DNA of 64,000 bases from Rhododendron vialii (GCF_030253575.1 NC_080561.1:11704001-11768000), one strand, 5' to 3'; positions 9,669-22,177 are shown, counted from the stretch's first letter. Numbers and translations are program-made. Notes: generated by a model from the sequence alone, not told the origin.

Positions 9669-12600
9669 ATGGCATTCGTGGGAACGACCCAAAAGTGCAA
9701 GGCCTGTGACAAGACTGTGTATCTAGTTGATCGATTGGCGGCGGATAACCGCATTTACCATAAGGCTTGCTTCCGATGCCACCACTGCAGCAGCACCCTC
9801 AAGGTTACCCACCTCTCTCCCTCTCTCTCTCTCTCTGAACCATTTCGATGCATGTGGGACTCACACATATTGGACGGTATATATGGATGTGCAGTCTGTA
9901 TCAGAGGAGTATTTTTAGGGTGCGTTTTTGGTAAATTAATTGGACTATAAAGCCAATGTTTTCACGGATTTATAGGGAGATCATTCTTCTTATATACAAC
10001 AGTCAAACAAAAATGACAGGGATAGAATACTCTACCTAAACACCAACCACACCTGTAGTGCCCGCTTACGTGGCACTGCATGATTGGTGGTTGCAAAGTT
10101 GTTTCAAAGTGATTGTTTTCCCATTACCAATCATGCAGTGCCACGTAGGCGGGTATGGTTGGTGTTGTGGTGGAGTGTTGTGTCGATAGCATCATTGTCA
10201 ATTAAAATATAATTTAGCAAAAACAACTTGACTATTGCCATTAGTCTATAGTCTAATTAGTTTAGCGAAAACACATCATCTTCCTGGCACACACGCTAGC
10301 TGCAAGGGCTGATATACGACCCCAATAAATAGAGTAGTAGTGGAATGTTTTGAGAACTTAACGGGTTTTTATGTTTATCAAGCCAGTGGTGGACTCAGAA
10401 TTTTTATCGCAGGGACCAAATTACATGTATTCATATATTAACAACAAAATATTTCCGTTATACAATAATAACACAATTTTGAGGGGATCTTTCTTCATAA
10501 TTTTTACAAACAAAACTTAAAATGTAGTAGAAATAATGGGATAATTGAGAGGTTTGCGGTACCTGTGCCCCCGCTTGCAACCCCCTTGGTCCGCCTCTGT
10601 ATGAAGCGGCGGGCGATCTGCTTTAATCGAGCAAATTTTGAATAGTTTGAATTCCAAATTTCGATAAGTTAAGGAACTGATTACTAGTACTTCTTAAAAC
10701 TTGGTTTGAAAGCTTAACTAGCTTTAAAACATATGTCCAAGCAAGTAACAAATCGATTAAGAAGGAAATTTTCACGAGCTAACCCGACTCGAAGTGGCTA
10801 GTTTTCCTCTCCTTATTGAGATCAGTCCTATTTTGGTACTTGGACACTACATTGTGATCCTAATAATAGATCTTTCATGCAGAAAAATTTATTCCATGAT
10901 CAGATTCACAAGCGTTTTATGGGAAACTTGTTTCTATTGAGAAACAAGATTTGCTTATTTTTTGCTTTGTGTCATGCCCAAGCCTTGTGCTTGATTCTCT
11001 TTCATTCCTGGAATGCGGATCGTTCTCGTACGTGAATGTAACCGTGTGGTCTCGGGTATGAGAGACGTAGGCTTGTGTAGATTAGATTACATGCAATGTG
11101 GTAATAGAGCAATTCAGAAAGGCAGCTTCCTTCTGTCCTGGACTTCTTGATGATAACAGAAGGTAAGGCAGTCAGTAAGGCCTGCCATCTCTACTTCCGG
11201 GTCACTCTATAACTGAGAGCTTGTAGTTGGGGATTTACCAGATCTCTAAGATAGAGTCTATCCGACGTATCACCCGTAATTGGGAGTTCAAATGAGGCCT
11301 CAACGTAGATGCTGGAATTGGATGGGAAACGTCCATTTGCCGATGACATCCAATAAAATAACAGCAATGCTACGAACATAAATGTTTAGACACAGATCCT
11401 TGTACCTAAAAAAAAAATTAGATGTTTAGACATAGACCCGGGTGGTTCGATAGTCCACACGACGCGCATGGGATTCACATACGTCGGACTGCCGGCTGTG
11501 GATGCATCTTTGTCTGAATCTGTGCCCAGGCAACATAGAGTGTTTGTTGGTAAAATTAATGATCTCAGGACACATTCAGGAGCACTGTCTGCACCTTTTA
11601 AAATATTGTCCGTCGAAACTCCTTTTCCCGATTGTCTTCCAACATGTGCTTTCCAATGTCCGGTACCACTGGATGTACCTAGTTTTCCCAGTATCCAAAA
11701 CATTCAAATCAATATTAATTGTACGATTACAGAATAAACCATGAACTCCATAAAAGTAGTAGTTAGAGAAAGGAACTAGTTCACATATTACTCTAACCGT
11801 AAAAGCCTATGAACCTGTATTAGCAATAAAGAAGTTTTAAAGAAGAAGAGAGAAGATTTCCGCGTTCAGGAGCATTCCACCATTCCTTCGTTGTGAATCT
11901 TTTTGAAACCAACTAATTACCTGACAAAAGATTTTCAACTTATCATGCAATACTAATATATATGCTGATTTTTCCTATTTGCAGCTAGGAAACTTCAACT
12001 CTTTCGAGGGAGTCCTTTACTGCAGGCCTCACTTTGATCAGCTCTTCAAGAGAACTGGGAGTCTGGACAAGAGTTTTGAAGGTATCACCAAATTCGTAAA
12101 CTTAGACGAACATATTTAGTTTGATTACGATGAACAAACATTGTTATCTTCTCTCAAGTCCTCAAGCTGCTTTTCCTTTTCTCCAACACTTGTCAGGAAC
12201 ACCGAAGATCTTGAAACCAGAAAAGCCCGTTGATAATGAGGTACTTCCATTAGAATCTAATTCACGCTATTTTACTAGAAAAAACTGATTTATTGCAGAT
12301 AAATTTCTTTACTGCTTGTTATGTAACTTGAAAATTCTGTACTTTTGGGTTCGAGACAGTTTTCTGGCTCTAGCAATCACTCAGTATAGCGTGATGATTT
12401 TAGTTTAATTTAATGCAGAATGCTGCAGCCAACAAGGTCTCCAATGCGTTCGGTGGTACCAGGGACAAGTGTGCGGGGTGTAGCAAGACAGTTTATCCAA
12501 TTGAGAAGGTAACACGCTCCAAATTATGTACAGTTTTATTCTTTGAACATAAGGAAAAAAAAAAACTAAACATTGGAATTACGATTACATTTTGTTCTTG

Positions 12601-13404
12601 TTATGAGGAACATAAAATCAACATCTAAGGGGATGGGGAAAGGGACCGCCGTGGGAACTCAAGTCCCCGACTTTGTTGAGCGGCCAAGGATAGAGCGACT
12701 GTGTGGCAATGCCCCAAGGACCCCGCTACAATTAAACTTTTACCCTATCATCACCAAACACGAATTGGTTATCAAATAGGAAAAGGCAACGATGCAAGCT
12801 CTAGGCAATTGACCTCACTACCCAAAACTACAGGCTCCTCACTTGCATGTTTTTAAGAAACCACTGTCGCCATTTGAATTGTATGTTCCTTGCGATTCCC
12901 GGTGATGTTATGTCATAGCCTAGCTCGATGAAGCAAATGTTGTGCCTTGCCTCACCTAGCCGGGACCCGTGGGACAAAGACACTCATGAGGGACCTCTTT
13001 AACCACTGAGCTACGCTTATACATCTGTCATGAAATATTTGTAACAAATCCTTTGGGCAACTTATCCTAATACAAAAAGTTGATAATCGACGGGGAAATT
13101 GTGAAGTCTTTTTTTCCCATTGATGTGCTTGATAGGTCCTTGTAATTATGGTATCTCAAGTATACTGTGTTGATGTGCTTGATAGGTCTCAGTGAATGGA
13201 ACTGCATACCACAGGAGCTGTTTCAAGTGCACATATGGAGGTTGTACCATAAGCCCATCCAACTACATTGCACATGAGGGAAGACTCTACTGCAAGCACC
13301 ACCACATCCAACTGGTCAAGGTGAAAGGCAATTACAGCCAGCTTGAGGGCGACCTCGAGAATGAAACCGTGCCTGCTTCCATGGAAATTGCTGCTGAATC
13401 TTGA
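9669..13404 (+). CDS. WLIM1: WLIM1: two-LIM-domain actin-binding protein
   Basis: Coding exons: 9669-9803, 11985-12081, 12197-12240, 12419-12508 and 13186-13404, all GT-AG, giving 194 aa. Zinc ligands of LIM1 are C10, C13, H31, C34, C37, C40, C58, H61. Those of LIM2 are C110, C113, H131, C134, C137, C142, C158, H161, with the plant-specific C-x4-C and x15 spacing. The start MAFVGTTQKC and the SFEGVLYCRPHFDQLFKRTGS block are typical of plant WLIM1 (about 190-200 aa). Family role, known from tobacco and Arabidopsis: binding and bundling F-actin in the cytoplasm, with a nuclear pool; not shown here. Intron 1 (2.18 kb) carries a hAT MITE and a hairpin; intron 4 is 677 bp. The 5' leader is pyrimidine-rich with no convincing TATA box. 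All ligands are intact and no frameshift is seen. Confidence 0.95.
10035..10175. repeat. Hairpin element in WLIM1 intron 1
   Basis: CACCAACCACACC...GCCCGCTTACGTGGCACTGC...ATGATTGGT is mirrored by ACCAATCATGCAGTGCCACG...GGCGGGTATGGTTGGTG, arms of about 55 bp around a short loop. Probably a small MITE. Confidence 0.65.
10384..10599. mobile_element. hAT-type MITE in WLIM1 intron 1
   Basis: Ends CAGTGGTGGACTCAG and the complement of TTGGTCCGCCTCTG. Flanks TATCAAGC (10376-10383) and TATGAAGC (10600-10607) match at 7 of 8 positions. 216 bp, non-coding. Its intronic position should be tolerated by splicing. Confidence 0.75.
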
Positions 13405-13693
13405 TCGTTGCTTGAACAAAATTTTCCTCTCCCTCTCTCTGTCTTCTGTGGGGAGATGGGACTTATTGATGCTTCCATATATTTGTGTTCTTGACTTTGT
13501 TTTTGGAAGTTTGGAGAACTTGTGTGATTCTGAAATATTTGTGCAGTGTGTGGATGTTGTATTTGTTGTTTTTCTTTTACTTTTTTTGGGTAATTCTTTA
13601 TATTGGCATTTTATTTGTTTGATTGGGCTGTTTCTAGCTATTCAAATACAGTGCTGCACAAGTACAGATTCCAAATCTATACCCGAGCGTGTA

Positions 13694-14390
13694 TAGGCCC
13701 GGCCCTGAGTTTTACGGGGCCATAGGCGATCAACCAATTTGGGGCCCTTCACATTAAGAAATGCTATATTTTCAAAAGATACAAATCATCGCAAATATAA
13801 AACTTGCAAATACTTATATGTCGAGGTCACAAAAATTACTTAACATTACAATAACTAATGCCCATAGCCATACCTAGAATCAAAAGAGGATTCCGAGAGG
13901 CAAGAAAGCAATCCAACAAGGCGATATCGAATCAAAATATCAAATTTAAATGGTAGATTTATTCTTTGCCGTAAAAACCGGTTCTTGCATGTTGTATCAA
14001 GTTTTTACCTCTTCAAGTGCTAAAAGTATTTTGGGGGTTTGCTTTGATTTGGAATTTGAGGGTTAGGGCCACAACTCACAAGAAGGAGATGAAATTTTGG
14101 GGTGAGAGAAGTCGATTGGGTTTGTTTCTATGTAAAATTCTTTCATTTTTTTCTTTTAAGAGTAAGAGTTCAGAAATTGGCCAAATTGGGCTTACAAAAA
14201 CAATTGGGCCCTTAGTTTTTGTATTTTTTGAATGGCTTCACTCAGTTAAGTTAGTTTTGGGTACAAATGTTGGTCCTAAAGACTCCTAGTATACTATGTT
14301 AACCTATAATAGTGAGGGGCCCTAATATTTGGGCTTTTTGGGGAGGCCCTAGGCCACCGCCTTGTGGACCTAGGCCTAGGGCCGGCCCTG
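13694..14390. mobile_element. Non-autonomous hAT-type element ending in CAGGGCCGGCCCT
   Basis: The left terminus TAGGCCCGGCCCTGAG and right terminus AGGGCCGGCCCTG are inverted repeats. Imperfect 8-bp flanking duplications lie at 13686-13693 or 13688-13695 versus CGTGTGTA at 14391-14398. Length about 697 bp, just past the WLIM1 stop, so it may lie in or near that gene's 3' end. The 90-aa ORF inside is not supported as a gene. Related ends occur on the element at 22946. Confidence 0.65.
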
Positions 14391-14727
14391 CGTGTGTAAA
14401 ATATTTTGTTTAAGACTCATGTCGAATCTCACAAAGATAATTGGAGCTTTTTCATTTTGTTGACAATATTTTTGTTTTAAGCCTCGTAGAAAATCAACTC
14501 AACCGAAATTAAGCAACTAAGGTCTTTGGATGACGACATTATGAGCTTCAAGTTAACTGTGTACTTGGTCTTCTAAACCTAACTTAGAGAGTATATGTCT
14601 ACATGACACAGCCAAGCTAAAATAAGTAGTAAAATCTATGCAGGCTTTTTGAAAACACCCTTGGAAAAAATAGAAGATTCTTTATTTTCACTTTTACTAA
14701 CGATGACAAATTAGTCAAAACTTTACG

Positions 14728-15655
14728 TGAGATTGTTTGATAACTTAAATTCAGCACTTAATACTGAATAGATTAAGTAATAAATAATTAAATGGGTTTG
14801 ATAATCATATTTAATAATGGTTAAAAGATTAAGTGCCTCTTAAAATTAGACTAAAAAGTTAAATTTTTTTGGCTGAATTCATAAAAACTTGCATTCAACC
14901 ATTTCCTCCTCCACCACTAACCTCCATGCCGTCGCCACTATCACTGCCGTCGCCACCATCACTGCTACCACCGCCGCCACCACAATCACCACTCCACCAT
15001 TGCCACCATAATCACCAACACCACACCATCACTCCATCACCGCCACCACAATCACCATTCACCTCTACCACCACCACAATCACCATTCACCTCCACCACC
15101 ACCACAATCACCACTGCCACCACAATCACAAGCACCACGCCAACACTCCACCACCACCACCACCATCACTTCACCACCACCACTATCACTGTTGCCGCCG
15201 CCGCCACCACCACCCCCACAGTCACCACCACCACTCCGCCTTTGTCACTATGATCACCATTCCACCACCACCACTACAATACACACTCACTACCAATCCC
15301 GCGATCATTCCACCACCACCACTACAACTACCACTTCACTGCCCCCATAATCACCACGCCACCACCACAATCAGCACTTTATCGCTGTTGCCACAATCAC
15401 CACTCCACCACTACGACAAATGCATTGTAACCATTAGTAAAATTAAAAGAGAATATGATCAAAAAATAATAATTAAAAGAGAATCACTATAACTAATAGA
15501 ACGAAAATTATTTCAATTTTTTTTTCTTTCAATGCTTATATTTTTATCAAACCGCTTTTCTGCTTAAAAAATTCAGCATTAAGCTATCAGTACTTAAGTT
15601 TTCAATTTCAATTTTCAGATTTATCAAACAATACCGTAGTCTAATTTTGAAGTAT
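14728..15655. mobile_element. TIR element carrying a CAC/CCA minisatellite
   Basis: ATTGTTTGATAACTTAAATT at the left and the complement of ...TTATCAAACAATA at the right form inverted repeats, with internal CAGCACTTAATACTGA-type echoes. The centre is the CAC/CCA tract at 14891-15420. No target duplication identified, so the superfamily is uncertain. Confidence 0.5.
14891..15420. repeat. Imperfect CAC/CCA minisatellite
   Basis: Over 500 bp of diverged CCACCACCACAATCACCA-type units. It creates a 207-aa open frame rich in His, Pro and Thr. I regard that frame as a by-product: all three plus-strand frames are low complexity and no domain is visible. Confidence 0.85.
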
Positions 15656-15705
15656 GCAATCTCATCGCTCCACATTTACCAAGTAATTATTGAACACTTG
15701 TATTA

Positions 15706-16441
15706 GAGCATCCACAGTGGTATAATCAAAATTAAAATGTTGTTAAGTTTAGCAACATTTGTTCAAAAAAAAGCTCACAGTGGAATAATCGTATTTAGCA
15801 ACCTCTTAGCAACTCTTCAAATTTTAACCATTGGATAATCAAAATTAACAATTTTTGCCAATAATCAAATTTAGTTGTCCCTACATTTCCTCAATCAAGT
15901 ACACCATCATAACACAAAAACATTCTCTCTTTTCCATTTTCAACATATTTCTAAGAAAAATACTTTTTAAAAGAAGTTTCTATTTTTTTGCAAAAACTAT
16001 TTTTTTATTAAAACTGTTTTTCCCAAAACTTTTTTTTTTTTTTTTGCAAAAACTGTTTTTTATTGAAATTTTTTTTTTCAAAAACTGTTCTTTTAAAAAA
16101 AATTCAAAAACTATTCTTTTATTCGAAAACTGTTTTTTTTTTAAAACTTTTTCACGAAAACTTTTTTTTTAAATCAAAGTTTTCAAAAAACTATTTTCTC
16201 TTTTTCTAATAATCTATTTTTATTAGTTTGAAACCTATTTTAAAAAAATTATTTTCTATGTTCAAAATTTTTAGATTTTTATAAATTGAAAAGGTGATGT
16301 GACAAATTTTGGTTATTCAAATTTGATTGTACCATTGTGGACCTTTACATTGCTAACCTTAGCAACCCCTTAAATGCATAACTAAAAGATGATATTGCAA
16401 CTTTTGATTATTGACTTTTGATTATTCCATTGTGGATGCTC
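15706..16441. mobile_element. Harbinger-type (Tourist-like) non-autonomous element, copy 1
   Basis: TTA duplications at 15703-15705 and 16442-16444 flank termini GAGCATCCACAGTGG and the complement of CCATTGTGGATGCTC. 736 bp, AT-rich, with T-rich filler and no transposase. Internal blocks (AGCAACATTTGTTC, CAAGTACACCATCATAACAC) are shared with the element at 41071-41828. The outer GAGCATCC equals the terminus of the complete Harbinger element at 50913-54355. Confidence 0.85.
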
Positions 16442-16570
16442 TTAGACCCTCAAGCAGCCAAGCTCAATGCCATAACCTTTGGACGACATGAAATATTTAC
16501 TTGATTGCATTTCCCCTCAAAATATTTTAGAGGTCAAATAGACAAATGCATGTAACCAATACTATATACG

Positions 16571-16864
16571 GGAAAGTCTACAGTACATACCATTTAAAAT
16601 GGTGTATTATATGCACCTATTTTATGGTTCATTCATAACATTTTAGCGTGTTTCGTAACTTTTGTTCTAGAATTCATAACTTTTCAGTAGTACAATTTGT
16701 AACATTTTCATTATGATTCATAACATTTTGGTGTATTTCGTAACCTTTATTCGATTCATAACTTTTTAACAATACGATTCGTAATATTTTCTCTATAATT
16801 CATAACATTTTAGGGGTGCATATAATACACACTCAAATAAGAAGTGTGTATTGTAGTCTTTCCC
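16571..16864. mobile_element. TIR element with internal TTCATAAC repeats
   Basis: GGGAAAGTCTACAGTACATAC at the left and the complement of GTGTATTGTAGTCTTTCCCC at the right form inverted ends. The interior contains repeated ATTCATAACATTTT / TTCGTAAC segments in one orientation. No target duplication identified. Confidence 0.5.
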
Positions 16865-16899
16865 CTACTTTTATGGAAAATTTGCAACGAAAGTACTTA

Positions 16900-17680
16900 C
16901 ATATGAACTACTCCAAATTAACACAATACATTTCAATGGTCCTCGTGGACCGGAGTAGACATTTAGTTCACCCTGTGGTAAAGGAGTGATTATACGGTGG
17001 TTTTGGAACAAGATTATGCTGCATTACATAGCAGTGTCCCATAATCATTTCGTGTGGCAAAGGCAGTGTCACATAGCGGTTGACCGGGCATAACAACCCT
17101 CTCCTAGACGTGAACATAGGAATTCCAGACCCGTGGTGGGCCTTGAAAGGGACCAAAGAATCATAGCAACTACTGTCTCACCAAATGCCAGTGGACCACA
17201 GCCGGACTTCGAAGGAGGACCAAATTTGAAAAAGTATCATTAATATGACTCGAATCTGTGACCTCCTGGACACCCAAACCCGTGACTTGACTCGAACCAG
17301 TGGCTTCTTTGGTTGAGACACCGAAAAGGTGACATAATGCTTCCTGAGGTGTATTCCAACATAGTACTTGAAAATGACTTTATTTGGTCCTTTAAACGGT
17401 GTATAGTCCCGCACTGTAAAGCACCAAATGGACCAATCTACAACAGCAAGCACTATAAAACGTATATGGAGGAATCTTCTTATCCTTGAAGTTGAGGATG
17501 ACCTTAGATTTGTGGAAGGAAAACAACAGCAAAGGGGAAAGGTAGGAAAGAGGAATAAGCAGAAGCCAAGTGGTTGGATTAGAAAAATGAGAAAGTCTAT
17601 GAATAGGTAGTTGGCAACAAACCCTTTTTTGTCTCTTATAGTCACAACCACAACGCATTTTTTCATAACTTTTGAGTCAA
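16900..17680. other. Unassigned sequence
   Basis: Contains minus-strand frames of 162 and 88 aa that show no recognisable domain, no conserved start context and no splice continuation. I see no supported gene or repeat. Confidence 0.35.
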
Positions 17681-17684
17681 CTTA

Positions 17685-17800
17685 TGTGCACCTCGACTAA
17701 TTCAGAAAGTTCAATCCACTGCCCACTTGTAGAAAGCCAATTAAAGCCGGAGCAAAATTCTGTATGAACTGGCCTCAATGAAGTTGAGAACACCTGAGAG
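17685..17800 (-). mobile_element. SINE-like repeat, minus orientation
   Basis: On the minus strand it reads TTTTGCTCCGGCTTTAATTG...GGGATTGAA...GAATTAGTCGAGGTGC, aligning block by block with 62485-62560 on the plus strand. The GAATTAGTC block is typical of plant SINE 3' regions. Ends not defined. Confidence 0.45.
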
Positions 17801-18283
17801 ATTTATGTGCAAGTAATTCCATTTCGCTTTCCTTTTCCCTTCTCATATCCAAGATCCAAACACAGCCTTCTTTCCAAAAGAGAACTAACAGTGACAACCA
17901 CTCAAGAAAAGAGCCTCGTGAGGAAAGTATTCACACAAGGAATGATTCCTCTCTCCATCCTTATATAACCAACGGATTTAACAAGAAGCAACCCTCAAGA
18001 AAGCACAATTTAAGCATAAATTCCAATGATAAGAAGCTGTCAAACGCCTTTCCATATAACAAATGTGAATCTCCCACGATATACATTTCTAATGAAATGA
18101 AACCAGACAACTTTTTAAATCCGAAGCAGAAATCCATAAACAATCATATGACATATTCCGAAGTTAGAAAGTCCAATTATTTAATTGACGCGAAACACAA
18201 ACAGGTAAGAGACCCTGTGATGCCCGATTAGATGACTTGATTTTTGGGTGCCACTGAATCAACCAAACATCTCTGCAGACACA

Positions 18284-20396
18284 TTAGAAGCATGCATCAA
18301 GGAGGCAGCAACAGCAAAGAGCAGCCAAGCTGCACAAAAAATTCACAGTTTCGGAAGCGAATTAGAACCGTACCAAATAAATGAACCCATTATTTTAATT
18401 ATGGGCATATTCTATTCCAGCACAGCATAAATCGCACCAAAGCATATTCATTTAATAAGTACCCATTGTGCAAAGGTGAACCAATCATCATCTTCAAGTT
18501 AATTTAAAAAGAGTCCTCTGGCCCAACGGTCTTAGATACGATAAGTGGGGGAATATTTGAACTGAAAAAGGACAGTTCCTTGACTACTACGTATCTTTGG
18601 GTCTATTTTTGTATTCCTCGGAAACCCACCCACATCACCATTAACATTCGCTGTCCGCTAATGGCTAAAACATGTTTGCACACGCTTAACCATGTTTCAT
18701 AGTTGGGAAAATGAGAAACGTGGATATGCAAAAACAAACTAAAGAAAGATGATGGAGAGTTGACCAAAGGATGCAATTTGAGAGGTCCCAAATTGTAAGC
18801 AGCATGTATGCTCCATGTCCAAGTTGCAACTAATACAATTTTCTTATAGCACCTCCCACTGTTAAATTAGGGTTTTTTAGGAAAAAACAACATCCCACTC
18901 GTAGCAAAATCCAACAGAGGAAACAAACTAGTACAAAACCCTAGTTTTAACATTTTTAAGGATTGATTAATTGAAACATATCGTGATCCACAATAACAAG
19001 CCTTTTACCCGACCAATTTTCACTACAATTCATCTCTCAGACTTTTATAAAGATTGAAGGACTCACCAGGAATATACCCAATCCTGACTTATCAAATTGA
19101 CAGCTATTGGCCTGTTCAAGCTGATTTCAACAAGACTTGTAATCTTGACAATTCACAAAGGACTCCTGCTCCTTACTGCATATATCTACATCCTATGCTA
19201 TATAGGCCAGATAAATACCTAAGCATAGGCTTCATCAATGAATAGTTCAAGGATACATGATATCAGCATAATGCTCATATTTCTTACCGTGTTTATTAAT
19301 TTATAGGTATAATCGTAAAAATGGTGTTTACACAGCCTTTGACACAGGTGAAATGGAGAAAATTTATTCATGTCACCGACCACAATTCATTTTATATAAA
19401 AGGCTTACTATGGTTTGGTTTAGGTAAATATTGAGTTTACAATATGCAATAGACTTTTGATACATAATATATAAAATTTATTAATTTATAGTTACAACCG
19501 TAAAATAGTGTTTACATAGCCTTTGACACAGCTGTATGGAGAAAAACTATACATGGAGGCTAGAGCTGACTACGATTCATTAGTATACAAGGCTTAGTTT
19601 GGTTTGGTTTGGTTTAGGTATATATAGAGTTTACAATATGAAATAGACCTTTGATACATAATAAATACAGTTTTATGCACGGCTATACGGTAAAGCTCAA
19701 ATATCTACATATGCATGTAAAATGTCCGACCACTCAAGTCAAGACAAAAATCTCACACCCTTACCCAAGAGTTCGACATCGGATACGAGTATTCCATAGT
19801 TCATACTATTAAAAGGGTCCATATGAAATAGCCCATATCAATACCTACTTAGAAACTTGTTTTGCGAAAACCCCAATGAGAACACCGCCAACCTCTTTTG
19901 ATTTTTTTATTTATTTATGAAATAATGTCCATATTTGACGTCTCTATAGTTAGTTACTTCTTTGAAAAACATGGAATCAAATACCCTTTGGAGGCAGGAT
20001 CCTCTGTGCCGAAAACCCTGTACCCCTATGCCGAGGGGTTTTTTCGGCCGTTAAATTTAAAACGTAAAAAAAAATATCACAATCCAATGGCCGAAAAACA
20101 GCATTCGGGACAGAGGAGATCGGATCCCATCCTTTGGCATTCCAATATTTTGACAAGAAAAAGTTATATGCATTCACAGGCCGTTAGAATGACAGAAAAC
20201 CCCCCAAAGAATCACCAGAGGGTAGGGCATTTATGGAATCATAACACCAAAAGGCAAACTATTCCACGGTCCAACAACCGAGTGAGTTGTCAACCGGTCA
20301 ACTTGGGGAAGCAACCTACGTCGTAAGATCTGACTGATATCAATCCCATCCACAAGATCAACATGCATACACCACACACATACATACGTATATGAT

Positions 20397-20452
<56 letters not shown>

Positions 20453-20862
20453 ATACCAGCCTTCAAGGCAACCACTGCTGCCGCTTTGATGTTGTTGAGG
20501 GGGAGGCGCGGCGTACTGAGGGGCATATTGGGGAGGGTAACCCTGCTGCGGAGGGTACCCCTGGGGATACCCTTGTGGAGGGTACCCTGGAGGAGGGTAA
20601 GCGTCCTTCGGATACCCCTCTGGTGGATAACCTAACACCCAAAACAAAACAATACAAAAAATAAGAAAAAACATCAAATCAACAACAAACAATGAAAAGG
20701 AAAAAGAACCCATAAATCTACCAGATCCGATCCACCCACAACACAAAATTCTCGTTAGGTATCATTAACAGAAAAGGAAAAACAAGGGAAATCAAGATTA
20801 GGGTGTGTACCTTGAGGTGGGGGGACACCGACGGGGGGTTGTTGCTGGTTGTAGTAACTCAT
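18284..20862 (-). CDS. CYSTM (cysteine-rich transmembrane module) protein, WIN2-like
   Basis: Coding exons on the minus strand: 20862-20811, 20631-20457 and 18329-18284, all GT-AG, giving 90 aa. The N-terminus MSYYNQQQPPVGVPPPQ is followed by Gly-Tyr-Pro-Pro repeats (residues 18-60), a Gln/Ser-rich linker, and the C-terminal module CLAALCCCCLLDACF (residues 76-90). This layout matches plant WIN2/CYSTM proteins, small tail-anchored membrane proteins linked to stress responses (family knowledge). The last 46-nt exon encodes almost the whole membrane module and lies 2.13 kb past exon 2. The exon 2 donor is followed at once by a (CT)n tract on the coding strand. A TATA-like TATTTAAA lies about 90 bp upstream of ATG. 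No damage seen. Confidence 0.93.
19293..19670. repeat. Tandem duplication (about 185-bp unit) in CYSTM intron 2
   Basis: TTATTAATTTATAGGTATAA...GTGTTTACACAGCCTTTGACACAG near 19293 recurs near 19478 as TTATTAATTTATAGTTACAA...GTGTTTACATAGCCTTTGACACAG, and both copies run on to GGTTTAGGTA..GAGTTTACAATATG. The units are diverged, so the duplication is not recent. Confidence 0.8.
20399..20451. repeat. (GA)n microsatellite abutting a splice donor
   Basis: 53 bp of GA on the plus strand, i.e. CT on the CYSTM coding strand, starting within a few bases of the intron 2 donor (plus 20451-20456 complement GTATGC). Confidence 0.95.
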
Positions 20863-20948
20863 GGTTTTTGGGGTTAATGGAGGAGAATTTAGGAAAGGGG
20901 ATTTGATGAGATGATGGGAGAGAGAGAGAGAGAGAGAGGTGTTTAGAT

Positions 20949-20956
20949 TTTAAATA
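20949..20956 (-). promoter_or_regulatory. Putative TATA box of the CYSTM gene
   Basis: On the minus strand CACTATTTAAAATC lies about 90 bp upstream of the ATG at 20862, followed by a CT-rich leader (complement of the GA tract at about 20920-20938). Position and sequence suit a plant core promoter. Confidence 0.5.
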
Positions 20957-21495
20957 GTGCGAGGGGGCTGTCTATGACTATGAGAATAATAAGAAGATAG
21001 GAACGGGGGTGGGGGATTGTTTATATGCGAAAAAGTTGGGGTAAGATATGTATAATTAACTTCACCTCTACACGGCTACACCCAATAACCGTACGGGCAA
21101 AAAGGTAAAATACCAAAGCCACAACACACCCACGTACAAAATTTCCAGCAGTTATCGAATCTGCAGCAGTAGTTGAGAGTTTAGTTTAGTTTAGTTTTGG
21201 TAGTGGGTGGAGAGAGAAATAGAGTAATGATTGAAGATAGGAGTAATGATTGAAGAGAGATAGAGAGAGATGAGAAAGTAATAATTAAAAAAATAGGGTA
21301 ATGATTGGAGAAAAAAATAGAGTAATGATTGAAAACAAAACTAAAACTAAAACTAAACCACAAAACGAACAAAGACTCTTTCAGCTGTTCAATTGCGAAA
21401 CCTTCTTGCATCATCTTCAACGCAATGTGAGATTCCATCCATGTAAAAGTGTTCTGTTCCAAGGTAGTAGTACAAATGCAGCAAACCTAGTTTTT

Positions 21496-21496
<1 letters not shown>

Positions 21497-21546
<50 letters not shown>
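21497..21546. repeat. (CT)n microsatellite
   Basis: Fifty bases of uninterrupted CT. ORFs through it on both strands are repeat artefacts. Confidence 0.95.
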
Positions 21547-21548
<2 letters not shown>

Positions 21549-21549
21549 G

Positions 21550-22177
21550 TTTACTTTTTGGTTATTCCGTCCAGCCAAAAATAAAAACTCCATCCACATT
21601 TTATTAGTTTTTGCTTAGAGTTTCCTAATTCCAGAATATTTTCAGTTACCCTTTTCCTGTTTAGGTTTCCTAATTTTTTGGTTTAGTTTTCCACTCCTTC
21701 TTTCCATCAGTTTTTGAAGTCTGACAAAATTAAGATACCACACTCTCCCTAACAAAATGTGGTTGAGAATCAGAATTTAGGTTTGAGTTCAAAAATTAGT
21801 GGTCTGGGATGAATTCAACAAAGTTGCGAAAATTGAAGGGTTTAGCACATTTACAATTAATTGCTTCTCTGTTCTTCTTTTTTTCCATCAATACCCCCTA
21901 CAATTAAAAATGTACGTACATAATTTCATACCATGGCAGCAAAATAGACCCATTACGTGAAGTGAAAAAATAAACTGTCGATACGCAGGGAGATTTATTA
22001 GAGTTTTTTCCCCCCTTTTCCTTCACATCTGTTTAATAAGTCATGCTAAAAACTAATATACCAACACCTACTAACATTGATCATACCACGTTTGTCTACA
22101 TTTTTTCCGCGAGAAATCAAACCATAATGCACTGTTTGTCTATTTAATTGTCGATTATCTGTCACAATAGGTTAATA
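21550..22177. other. AT-rich intergenic sequence
   Basis: No gene, repeat or regulatory motif that I can support. Confidence 0.4.

Noticed and set aside
14869-15492. 207-aa His/Pro-rich ORF
   Set aside because: It is a direct translation of the CAC/CCA minisatellite inside a TIR element, without domain, splice context or codon bias.
17178-17666. 162-aa minus-strand ORF
   Set aside because: No recognisable domain, no homologue recognised, and overlapping frames of similar length on both strands.
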